A stretch of 64,000 nt of DNA from HXMU1420-13 sp963691715 (GTDB taxonomy: Bacteria > Bacteroidota > Rhodothermia > Balneolales > Balneolaceae): assembly GCA_963691715.1 (NCBI GenBank), contig OY829281.1, forward strand, positions 2,790,001 to 2,854,000, written 5' to 3'. A model generated the notes under the pieces. The model had not been told where the DNA came from, did no database searches, and saw only the letters and a list, made by a program, of their open reading frames with translations. The position numbers and the translations under genes are program-made. This document shows, one piece after another, positions 9,525 through 16,326 of this stretch; within the stretch, counting starts at the first letter, position 1; every line of letters starts with the position of its first letter.

Positions 9525-9599
9525 GGGCGATTAGCTCAGTTGGTTTAGAGCACCTCGTTTACACCGAGGGGGTCGGGGGTTCGAGTCCCTCATCGCCCA
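9525..9599 (+). tRNA. tRNA-Val (anticodon TAC)
   Basis: The 75-base cloverleaf has acceptor arms GGGCGAT/ATCGCCC, D-arm GCTC/GAGC, anticodon stem CCTCG/CGAGG with loop TTTACAC (anticodon TAC), and a T-arm with loop TTCGAGT. The 3' CCA is not encoded. The gene is intact even though its 3' end serves as the left junction of a GIY-YIG duplication. Confidence 0.96.
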
Positions 9600-9607
9600 C
9601 ATTTAGT

Positions 9608-9640
9608 AAGCTTCTCGAGAAAACTTGGGGAGCTTTTTTT
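9608..9640 (+). terminator. Terminator after tRNA-Val
   Basis: A nine-base stem (9608-9616 with 9627-9635, including G-U pairs) is followed by T residues to 9640. The same hairpin is repeated at 9954-9986 in the duplicated unit, so it travels with the GIY-YIG cassette. Confidence 0.75.
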
Positions 9641-9646
9641 GATTAA

Positions 9647-9907
9647 ATGGGGGTGCGTGTGTATTACGTTTATATTTTGTATTCCGAAAACATGGACAGG
9701 TATTATGTTGGAAGTACGTCTGACTTGGAGGCTCGGTTAGACCGCCATAATAATGGGGAATCAAGATACACGAAATCAGGGATTCCATGGCAAATCATGC
9801 ATACTGAGGAGTATAGAACTCGGAAAGAGGCGATGTCTAGAGAGCATCACATAAAGAAATGGAAGAGTAGGAAAATGATTAAGAAGTTGATTGAAGGGAA
9901 GATATAG
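9647..9907 (+). CDS. GIY-YIG nuclease-domain protein, small stand-alone type
   Basis: This 86-residue protein is a single GIY-YIG nuclease domain. The two core motifs read YYVYIL (residues 6-11) and YYVGSTSDLEARLDRHN (about 19-35), followed by the REHHIKKW segment. Members of this family are often found beside tRNA and rRNA genes in Bacteroidota. Their role is unsettled; DNA repair and selfish spread have both been considered. It sits 47 bases after tRNA-Val and only six bases after that gene's terminator, with no clear promoter or ribosome site of its own. A second, truncated copy of its first 65 bases lies just downstream. Confidence 0.85.
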   Translation: MGVRVYYVYILYSENMDRYYVGSTSDLEARLDRHNNGESRYTKSGIPWQIMHTEEYRTRKEAMSREHHIKKWKSRKMIKKLIEGKI

Positions 9908-10057
9908 GTCGGGGGTTTTCCCGAGGAGTCGGGACTCATCGCCCACATTTAAAAAGCTTCTCGAGAAAACTTGGGGAGCTTTTTTTGATTTAATGGGGGT
10001 GCGTGTGTATTACGTTTATATTTTGTATTCCGAAAACATGGACAGGTATTATGTTGG
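9907..10057 (+). repeat. Tandem copy of tRNA-Val 3' end, terminator and start of the GIY-YIG gene
   Basis: Bases 9907-10057 repeat 9571-9711 almost exactly. The copy begins with GGTCGGGGGTT of the tRNA T-arm, continues through CTCATCGCCCAC of the acceptor end, repeats the terminator hairpin, and then the first 65 bases of the nuclease gene. A ten-base insertion in the tRNA scar creates the palindrome TCCCGAGGAGTCGGGA. Only a handful of other differences are present, so the duplication is recent. Confidence 0.9.
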
Positions 10058-10097
10058 TTTGGCTATGAAGCGTGGCACAAAGCGACATGATTTATAG
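9993..10097 (+). pseudogene. Truncated GIY-YIG gene copy
   Basis: The frame opens with the same residues as the intact nuclease (MGVRVYYVYILY) and is identical up to VG at residue 22. It then leaves the homology at 10057 and runs through 13 unrelated residues to a stop. The catalytic arginine and all later parts are missing, so it cannot make an active nuclease. Confidence 0.85.
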
Positions 10098-10121
10098 CCT
10101 TTGTTGTGGTGCGTTTTTTAT

Positions 10122-10529
10122 TTATTCTTCGTCATACGGGGTGAAGTTTATGTCATACCCGTACGGGTTCTCAGACGGTGGTTGTGTAGGTTCAGTTTCA
10201 TAAACCTCTGTTTTGCCTGTAACCGTGAATCCGATTTGTTGCCCGATTACCTTGATCATGTCAGCGGATTCTCCCGTTGAGCTTGCCCAAGTCTTCATTG
10301 CCATCCATGCTTTACCTTTTGGACACTTAAACCCTTCGGCTAATTCTTCCACAATACCGTCAGCAAGAACTGTAAAGTGACTATACGGAGTTTCTAATTT
10401 TCCGTATCTCAATTTTAATTTCCAGTCTTTTACCATTTCTAAATGCACCACAATAATAGAGTTTAGTAGATCATCCAGAGATACTTTTCTAATTCCAGCA
10501 AGTTGATCTAGAACTACTTTATTATCCAA
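10122..10529 (-). CDS. Unknown protein, 135 residues
   Basis: I do not recognise this protein. It has no signal peptide or membrane span. The first 100 residues look like a compact soluble domain (LDQLAGIRKVSLDDLL; GKAWMAMKTWASSTGES), and the tail from about residue 110 is proline- and acid-rich (TEPTQPPSENPYGYD). It lies in the accessory patch after the tRNA, alone on its strand, with a purine-poor leader. It may be cargo of a past insertion. The coding call rests on an uninterrupted frame and normal amino-acid composition. Confidence 0.6.
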   Translation of the reverse strand: MDNKVVLDQLAGIRKVSLDDLLNSIIVVHLEMVKDWKLKLRYGKLETPYSHFTVLADGIVEELAEGFKCPKGKAWMAMKTWASSTGESADMIKVIGQQIGFTVTGKTEVYETEPTQPPSENPYGYDINFTPYDEE

Positions 10530-10679
10530 GTTAGTTATTCAGTTAATAAGTGATATTTTTTCTGTTCCATAGTTGTCATATATAATCAATTAATATTAGA
10601 TATAAGTGCTAACTATCTTGTATATGCGTATTGCAACCTTTTTAGGAGTATTATCGCATTTACCTTGTTATCTCGCATT

Positions 10680-11231
10680 TTAGATTTTGGCACCAAATTT
10701 CAGTAGGATTCCAGAATTTAAATCACCATTCTGATAAGGTTGTGAAAATAATTTGATTCCAATCATATATTTTGCTGATAATAAATATGTGTTTTCAATA
10801 ATCACATTTACTCCTATAGATTTGCGATTATCAAATTCATATTCTTGATAAATAAGTTGACCGTTTTGATAAGTGGCTGATGATTGATAAACATCCGAAA
10901 AGGAATACCAACTTAGTCCTGTTCCTAATCTAAAATCATTATTCCCATCGTTTTTGAATGGTGAAATGTAAATATTTGTGTTTGCTTGAATAAATGACCC
11001 TGTTTCAAAGATATCACTAATTGTTTTTGCATAACCCAATCCACCACTGACGGCCCAATATTTACTTAGCCTCAAATTTAATTCATTTTCAATCATAAAG
11101 ATTTGTATATCACCTGTTCCGAGTAGGGACGTTCCAAAACCAAATCTCACATCAAGTTTTGAAGGAGATTCTTGAGCTTTACATATAATTCCCAAAAACA
11201 TTAAAGTTGTTAATAAAACAAGTTTCTTCAT
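10680..11231 (-). CDS. Predicted outer-membrane beta-barrel protein, 183 residues
   Basis: A typical signal peptide (residues 1-19, ending CKAQ) is followed by alternating hydrophobic/polar strands rich in Gly, Tyr and Asn. These include repeated phrases such as FGFGTSLLG and LGTGLSWYSFSD, and the protein ends in LKFGAKI. This pattern fits a small eight-stranded porin-like or PorT-like barrel. No function can be given. It is a single gene flanked by long non-coding DNA. Confidence 0.7.
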   Translation of the reverse strand: MKKLVLLTTLMFLGIICKAQESPSKLDVRFGFGTSLLGTGDIQIFMIENELNLRLSKYWAVSGGLGYAKTISDIFETGSFIQANTNIYISPFKNDGNNDFRLGTGLSWYSFSDVYQSSATYQNGQLIYQEYEFDNRKSIGVNVIIENTYLLSAKYMIGIKLFSQPYQNGDLNSGILLKFGAKI

Positions 11232-12051
11232 TTTGTCTGTATTGTATCTTTACGTGTTATTAATTTTGGTCAAGTATTTTCGTTGGATAAACCGAATAAA
11301 TGTAATTTATTGGTAAGCATCAACATATACTTCTTCTTTCAAAAGAATAAATTAATTTTTTGCTAGGGATAGGTTATTTAAACGTTTTTGCTTGTCATTT
11401 CGAACGAAGTGAAAAATCAGCATACTGCTTTGTTTTGTTGCTTGCCTGTTATCAAAAATCACTCCTTATAGATTCAGCATCTGTAGGGAGTGGCATTGTT
11501 AGATGACTAGCTCATTGTCAATGAATTACCTGACTTCTACAACTCCACTCCCGATTCATCGGAAGAGGAATCTCCACAGTTATATAGTAACAAGAAGCCA
11601 ATGTCTTTACTTAAAGCGGGGATGAATGTGTGTTATGTTTACATTTAATATTCCAAAAGATGGATGGTCATTATCTTTGAAATACATTTGATTTGAACCT
11701 AAGATTAGACCGCCAAAATAATAGAGAAGTAGGGTATATAAATTCTGGAATAATTTGAGGAAATGTAATATCAAAAATTTACATTTTTTAGATAAATTAA
11801 AATAATTATGTAATCCTTTTTTTATAGAAAGCACATTAGAATAACTAATTATTTACATTACAAACTTATTTAATTCAATAGTATGTGAAATTAAGTATTC
11901 TTGATATTATTTTTAATTTGATAAATTAGTTCAATAAATTTGAATTAACTTTTAATACATCATTAAAATATATTGTTAAAAAAAGAAAGTGTGATTCATT
12001 CTATAATTATTTTATATTATTAGATGAATACATATAATAAAAGGTAATGTT
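11232..12051. other. 820-base AT-rich non-coding stretch with decayed mobile remnants
   Basis: No credible gene is present. The stretch holds GTCATTTCGAACGAAGTGA at 11394-11412, which resembles dispersed repeats common in Bacteroidota, and a related-looking fragment GGAAGAGGAATCTCC near 11561. A ruined GIY-YIG gene (11617-11765) follows, then about 250 bases of very AT-rich DNA. A minus-strand frame of 75 codons at 11607-11834 lies across the ruined gene and is not convincing. Confidence 0.6.
11617..11765 (+). pseudogene. Heavily decayed GIY-YIG nuclease gene
   Basis: Bases 11617-11765 align by eye with the first 150 bases of the intact gene at 9647. Shared words include TGTGTGTTATGTTTA-like spacing, ATTCCAAAAGATGGA, and TTAGACCGCCAAAATAATAG against TTAGACCGCCATAATAATGG. 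In-frame stops and base losses break the frame several times. It is much more diverged than the tandem copy at 9993, so it records an older insertion. Confidence 0.7.
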
Positions 12052-12303
12052 GTGGAAATTAAATTCGTAAAAAGATCAACAATTAAAGCATCTAAAAAAC
12101 GATCGTCAAAATTTAGACCTTTATTAGAGGCTATTGAAAAATTAAAACCAAATGGGCAAGCAATTGAAGTCACCTATGATGATGAAAAAGGGGTGAATTC
12201 AATGAGAACAGCGGTGTATCAATTTTGTCGACAAAAAGATTTTACGGTGAAAAGTCGTAGAGACAGTGCCCTTAAAAAAATCTTTTTTTACAGAGATAAT
12301 TAA
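12052..12303 (+). CDS. Small basic protein of unknown function
   Basis: This 83-residue protein is strongly basic (KRSTIKASKKRSSKFRPLLEAIEKL at the front, VKSRRDSALKKIFFYRDN at the end), which suggests nucleic-acid binding, but I recognise no family. It starts with GTG at 12052, preceded by AAAGG. A hydrophobic core of helix-strand-helix type is plausible (FRPLLEAIEKL; AIEVTYDD). It ends 84 bases before egtB on the same strand and could share its promoter, but lies at the edge of the accessory patch. Confidence 0.6.
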   Translation: MEIKFVKRSTIKASKKRSSKFRPLLEAIEKLKPNGQAIEVTYDDEKGVNSMRTAVYQFCRQKDFTVKSRRDSALKKIFFYRDN

Positions 12304-12387
12304 TTATACGTCACGGATTAGTTTAATTGTGCCACTAATAACAAATTCTCCTAAAGTAGTTCAAAAATAATTTTAAAAAATTGGAGA

Positions 12388-13668
12388 ATGAATAGTATAA
12401 AAGAATCTGATTTGACTTCACGATTATCAAGAGAACACATCTTACTATCATTCAATAAGATCAGATCATTTACAGATTATCTAGTTGAGCCATTGGAAAT
12501 TGAGGACTATGTTATCCAGCCAATGGAGAATGCGAGTCCAACAAAATGGCATCTTGCACATACAAGTTGGTTTTTTGAGACATTTGTATTAAAAAAGTAT
12601 AACACGCAGTTTAAAAGTTTACATCCCCAATACGCGTATTTTTTTAATTCCTACTATCTACAAACAGGGGTTCCATTTGAAAGAGCCCATAGAGGATTGT
12701 TATCTCGGCCAACCGTAAAAGAAGTATTTGAATATAGAGGTTATATTAACCGTGAAATGATCGATTTTATTCATCAATGCTCAGACAGGATATGGACGGA
12801 AGTTGCATCAGTGATAGAAATAGGGAATCATCATGAGCAGCAACACCAAGAATTAATCCTTACGGATCTTAAATACTTACTAGCCCAAAATCCACTTTTA
12901 CCTAGCTATAGAGTTGGGTTAAATTCTCAAATTTCACCAGCCAATGATCTTAAATGGCATGCCTTTGATGAAGGTATAGTAAGTATTGGTAGCTCGATGA
13001 ATGAATTCACTTACGATAATGAACACCCTCAACATCAAACATTTATTCAAAAATTTGAACTTGCTGATCGGCTTGTAACCAACAAAGAATACCTTGAATT
13101 CATACATGCTGGAGGTTATACCCAATCAAAATATTGGTTAGATGAGGGTTGGTCTACTGTCTTAAAAGAAGGATGGAGCTCACCATTATATTGGTTCAAA
13201 AGAGAAGGAACTTGGTTTAATTTTACATTATCTGGTCCACGACCTGTCGCTGAACACGAACCCGTTACTCACCTTAGTTATTATGAGGCTGATGCATATG
13301 CCCGGTGGAAGGGGGTTCGCTTGCCAACAGAACAAGAATGGGAACATGCATGTAATGATTTAGATATTGATGGTAATTTTGTTGATTCTAATCATTTTCA
13401 TCCAATTACATGGATAGGTAAATCACCACGCTTAAAACAAATGTTTGGTGATGTCTGGGAATGGACAATGAGTAGTTATTCGCCCTACCCAAATTATAAA
13501 CCATTATCTGGGGCTTTAGGTGAATACAATGGTAAATTTATGGTGAATCAATATGTGTTGAGAGGGGGGTCGTGTGTCACTTCAAAATCTCATATTCGTA
13601 AAACCTATAGAAACTTTTTTAATGCCAGTGCCCGTTGGCAGTTTAGTGGAATTAGGTTAGCAAAATAA
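12388..13668 (+). CDS. egtB: Ergothioneine biosynthesis sulfoxide synthase EgtB
   Basis: EgtB is a non-heme iron enzyme that joins trimethylhistidine (hercynine) to a cysteine-type thiol with oxygen. The 426-residue protein has the N-terminal DinB-like domain with the iron-binding histidines in KWHLAHTSWFFE (about 55-58) and HHEQQHQE (148-154). The C-terminal FGE-sulfatase/lectin fold (about 190-426) shows VRLPTEQEWEHA, FGDVWEWT and LRGGSCVTS. GGAG sits immediately before the ATG. EgtD starts three bases after its stop. No EgtA or EgtC neighbour is present, so the enzyme may use cysteine directly, as some non-actinobacterial EgtB do; this is inferred. Confidence 0.93.
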   Translation: MNSIKESDLTSRLSREHILLSFNKIRSFTDYLVEPLEIEDYVIQPMENASPTKWHLAHTSWFFETFVLKKYNTQFKSLHPQYAYFFNSYYLQTGVPFERAHRGLLSRPTVKEVFEYRGYINREMIDFIHQCSDRIWTEVASVIEIGNHHEQQHQELILTDLKYLLAQNPLLPSYRVGLNSQISPANDLKWHAFDEGIVSIGSSMNEFTYDNEHPQHQTFIQKFELADRLVTNKEYLEFIHAGGYTQSKYWLDEGWSTVLKEGWSSPLYWFKREGTWFNFTLSGPRPVAEHEPVTHLSYYEADAYARWKGVRLPTEQEWEHACNDLDIDGNFVDSNHFHPITWIGKSPRLKQMFGDVWEWTMSSYSPYPNYKPLSGALGEYNGKFMVNQYVLRGGSCVTSKSHIRKTYRNFFNASARWQFSGIRLAK

Positions 13669-13670
13669 AT

Positions 13671-14612
13671 ATGAAAGAAACATTCACCCTCGAAAAATCT
13701 GCGGTTAATGAAATCATTAGCGGATTACGATGTACACCTAAACATCTTCCTAGTAAATATTTTTACGACGAAGAAGGTTCTAAGCTGTTTGATAAAATTA
13801 CATTACTTGATGAATATTATTTAACCAGAACCGAGAAAAAAATTCTTAAGGACAATCTTGCTGAATTTGAGCAATTATTAGGTGATGAGATTGAGTTGAT
13901 TGAACCTGGAAGTGGGAGTAGCGAAAAAACAAGAATTCTACTCGATTACCTTAATAACATAAAGAGGTATATTCCAATTGATATCTCTGGTGATTATTTA
14001 TTTAGCGTTGCTGATCAACTTCGTGTAGAATATCCAGATATTACTATCGATCCATTATCAGTTGACTATACGTATCCATTTGAATTGCCTAATACATCTT
14101 CTAAGGCTCAAAAAATTGTTTTCTTCCCAGGTTCCACAATAGGTAATTTTCAATTGAGTAAGATTCAAAGATTTTTATCTATACTTTCAACTATCATTGG
14201 AAAAAAAGGAGGAGTTTTAATTGGCGTTGATCTAAAGAAAGATGTGGAAACCTTAGAAGAAGCGTATAATGATTCCAAAGGGGTAACAGCTGCATTCAAT
14301 AAAAATATGTTGTTACACCTGAATACAATTATTAATACAGATTTTGATATTGATAACTATACGCATAAAGCAGTTTGGGTAGAGGAGAAAGGAGCTGTAG
14401 AAATGCGGTTATATTCTAAAGTAAATCACGCTATAACTGTGAATGGAATAAATTTTGAAGTAAGAAAAGGAGAGTACTTGCACACTGAAAACTCTCATAA
14501 ATATAGTTTAGATGAGTTCTCTAGTTTGGTATCTCCCTGGTTTAAAGTAAAAAAAGTATGGGTAGATGAACATAAGCTATTCAGTGTGCAGTATATGATA
14601 CCTAGACACTAA
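13671..14612 (+). CDS. egtD: L-histidine N(alpha)-methyltransferase EgtD
   Basis: EgtD adds three methyl groups from S-adenosylmethionine to histidine to give hercynine, the first step of ergothioneine synthesis. The 313-residue length is normal (about 320). Visible family blocks are KYFYDEEGSKLFDKIT, LIEPGSGSSEKTRILL (SAM site, residues 80-87 at its core), the Asp-containing YIPIDIS, and FFPGSTIGNF. It lies two bases after egtB in a two-gene unit, and its stop codon abuts the stop of the convergent acyltransferase with no spacer. Confidence 0.94.
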   Translation: MKETFTLEKSAVNEIISGLRCTPKHLPSKYFYDEEGSKLFDKITLLDEYYLTRTEKKILKDNLAEFEQLLGDEIELIEPGSGSSEKTRILLDYLNNIKRYIPIDISGDYLFSVADQLRVEYPDITIDPLSVDYTYPFELPNTSSKAQKIVFFPGSTIGNFQLSKIQRFLSILSTIIGKKGGVLIGVDLKKDVETLEEAYNDSKGVTAAFNKNMLLHLNTIINTDFDIDNYTHKAVWVEEKGAVEMRLYSKVNHAITVNGINFEVRKGEYLHTENSHKYSLDEFSSLVSPWFKVKKVWVDEHKLFSVQYMIPRH

Positions 14613-15356
14613 TTATTCTACAACTCCAGCCCAGTTTAGATAAAGATCTCGTACTTCCTTGATATGATCATCAATAGTTTCTAGATGCCAATTAGTTGTA
14701 TCAATTGGAGGGTGAATATGTGCTTCAACAGTTCCAGACTTTGATAACATCGAACCTCCAACACTCAATCGATTATTCCCATCAAAATAGATTGGAAGTA
14801 TAGGATATTTTAAATCTATAGCCATTCGGAAAGCTCCTTTTTTAAAAGGGCCAATAATTCCTTCATGTTTTCTAGAGCCTTCTGGAGCAACCATTACAGA
14901 AAGCTTATTCTTTTGTAGTCGCTCATAGGTAGATACTAATGTTTTGATGGCTTCGTCACTTTTTTGTCTTTTGATGAACACTTGCCCTGTTAATCGACCA
15001 ACAATGAAAAAGAAAGGGAAATACTGAAGTTCCCATTTTGCAACAAAGCGAATTTTATCTAATCCAACGGCCATCATAGTTAGGATGTCAAGGGTAGAAC
15101 TATGATTTATAATTACAATGGCAGGTTCATGAAAGGGGGCACCATGTTGAACCACCGAGAATTTAATTCCTATAACGGATAACACAGGTCTTGCTATGCC
15201 AGGAGCAAAAGTTCGAATTACAAAATCCGTCGCTTTTCCAAAACTGATAAGAATTATGAGTAAAATAAATGGAATAGCAATGATAAAAAGCAGTGCAAAT
15301 AAAGCTAATCCAATATAGCTTCTTAAATAATCGATAAAATTTAATGATGTAGGCAT
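14613..15356 (-). CDS. 1-acyl-sn-glycerol-3-phosphate acyltransferase (PlsC family)
   Basis: This membrane enzyme transfers an acyl chain to lysophosphatidic acid in phospholipid synthesis. The 247-residue protein has one or two N-terminal membrane spans (about 12-40). It then shows the acyltransferase motif HX4D (HSSTLD), the RFVAKWEL segment, the substrate-binding APEGSRKHEG, and FKKGAFRMA. It is encoded downstream of yraN with a 45-base gap on the same strand. Which lyso-lipid it uses is not fixed by sequence. Confidence 0.9.
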   Translation of the reverse strand: MPTSLNFIDYLRSYIGLALFALLFIIAIPFILLIILISFGKATDFVIRTFAPGIARPVLSVIGIKFSVVQHGAPFHEPAIVIINHSSTLDILTMMAVGLDKIRFVAKWELQYFPFFFIVGRLTGQVFIKRQKSDEAIKTLVSTYERLQKNKLSVMVAPEGSRKHEGIIGPFKKGAFRMAIDLKYPILPIYFDGNNRLSVGGSMLSKSGTVEAHIHPPIDTTNWHLETIDDHIKEVRDLYLNWAGVVE

Positions 15357-15401
15357 TCCATAAACTTCGAATAATTATAGCAAAATTGCCATCAATAAAT
15401 A

Positions 15402-15764
15402 TTATCTGAATGCATCCTTTAAATGAGTTAAATCATTAGTATTCTTTTTTTGAAGTATACCAATGATGTCAAAACGTAATGGAGCATGTTGATATTCGTT
15501 TTCTTGAGCCCATCGTTCTGCAGCTTCAAAAATGCGAAATACTTTTGTTTCGTTTACATGTTCAATAGGTAACCCGAAATGGGTACTAGATCTCATCTTT
15601 ACTTCAATAAAGACGATGATATCTTCGTCTTTAGCAATTATATCAATCTCGTTATGACCTGCATAATAGTTTCTTTCAATGATATCCCAACCAAGCTCTA
15701 ATAGATATTGGCATGCTATATCTTCGGCGTTATTTCCAATAGCCCTTTTAGATGGATTTGTCAC
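15402..15764 (-). CDS. yraN: YraN family (UPF0102) endonuclease-like protein
   Basis: The 120-residue protein has the restriction-endonuclease-like fold of the YraN family. The signature runs GNNAEDIACQYLLELGW, then NEIDIIAKDEDIIVFIEVK, where the D-(x)n-ExK residues match the metal-binding core. Its biological role is poorly defined; Holliday-junction or competence-related work has been suggested for relatives. Its start overlaps the end of the GbsR-like gene by 17 bases, indicating translational coupling. Confidence 0.92.
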   Translation of the reverse strand: MTNPSKRAIGNNAEDIACQYLLELGWDIIERNYYAGHNEIDIIAKDEDIIVFIEVKMRSSTHFGLPIEHVNETKVFRIFEAAERWAQENEYQHAPLRFDIIGILQKKNTNDLTHLKDAFR

Positions 15765-16323
15765 TTTTGACAGAATCTTTTAGTGCTTCTTTTACTTCAA
15801 CTAATTTAACAAGTTGTTTAAGAAAGTTTAGATTTTTCTTATTGATGTAGGGGAGCATCGCTTCGGTAAATCGCTCGAACATTTCTAAGAAATCATAATA
15901 ATTTTCAATTCTTTTTTTGAAATCAATACTTTCTTGATCCTTAAGTCCACCTTCTTCCAGCATAGTTATGCATTCAGTAAGTTCGGCTCTGATAGGTACA
16001 ATTTCTCTGTGTTGCCGTTCACGAATGATGGTTGAGACAATGTTCCAGATATCTGTTTCTGCGGAATAGTAATCTTTTCTGTCGCCTGGATAATTTTCTT
16101 TTCGGATCAGTTCCCACTGAAGTAACCGATGTAAATTCATGTTTGCATTTCCACGACTAATTTGCAATTCTTTCATGATAGAGTCGGTATCTAAGGGATT
16201 CGACTGTGCATAAAGCAATGCATGAATCTGAGACATTGTTTTGTTGATCCCCCACGAAGATGCCATATCACCCCAAAGTGATACAAACTGATCTACGGCT
16301 TTTTGATAGGAGGGGTTAGACAT
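15748..16323 (-). CDS. GbsR/MarR-family winged-helix regulator
   Basis: The 191-residue protein matches the GbsR branch of MarR-like repressors. It opens FVSLWGDMASSWGINKTMSQIHALLY, has a winged helix-turn-helix (about 45-90: DSIMKELQISRGNANMNLHRLLQWELI) and a long C-terminal helical region. In Bacillus, GbsR controls glycine-betaine synthesis. Here it follows the GH5 lipoprotein gene by three bases and precedes yraN. The nearby sodium symporter and GH63-like hydrolase make a solute-responsive role possible, but that is inference. Confidence 0.85.
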   Translation of the reverse strand: MSNPSYQKAVDQFVSLWGDMASSWGINKTMSQIHALLYAQSNPLDTDSIMKELQISRGNANMNLHRLLQWELIRKENYPGDRKDYYSAETDIWNIVSTIIRERQHREIVPIRAELTECITMLEEGGLKDQESIDFKKRIENYYDFLEMFERFTEAMLPYINKKNLNFLKQLVKLVEVKEALKDSVKSDKSI

Positions 16324-16326
16324 ATT

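Noticed and set aside
9603..9788. Minus-strand frame of 61 codons opposite the GIY-YIG gene
   Set aside because: Antisense to a clear nuclease gene, including its terminator hairpin.
9571..9946. CRISPR-like direct repeat
   Set aside because: There are only two copies, of unequal length, and they derive from a tRNA end; no spacer array or cas gene is present.
9907..9946. Second tRNA-Val gene
   Set aside because: Only the T-arm and acceptor 3' strand are present; the D-arm, the anticodon arm and the 5' acceptor strand are absent.
9891..10097. 68-codon frame spanning the tRNA scar and the second nuclease copy
   Set aside because: Only the part from 9993 has homology; the first half is translation of the tRNA scar and terminator. 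Recorded as a pseudogene instead.
11607..11834. Minus-strand frame of 75 codons in the AT-rich gap
   Set aside because: It overlaps a decayed nuclease gene on the plus strand and reads as low-complexity leucine/asparagine/lysine sequence.
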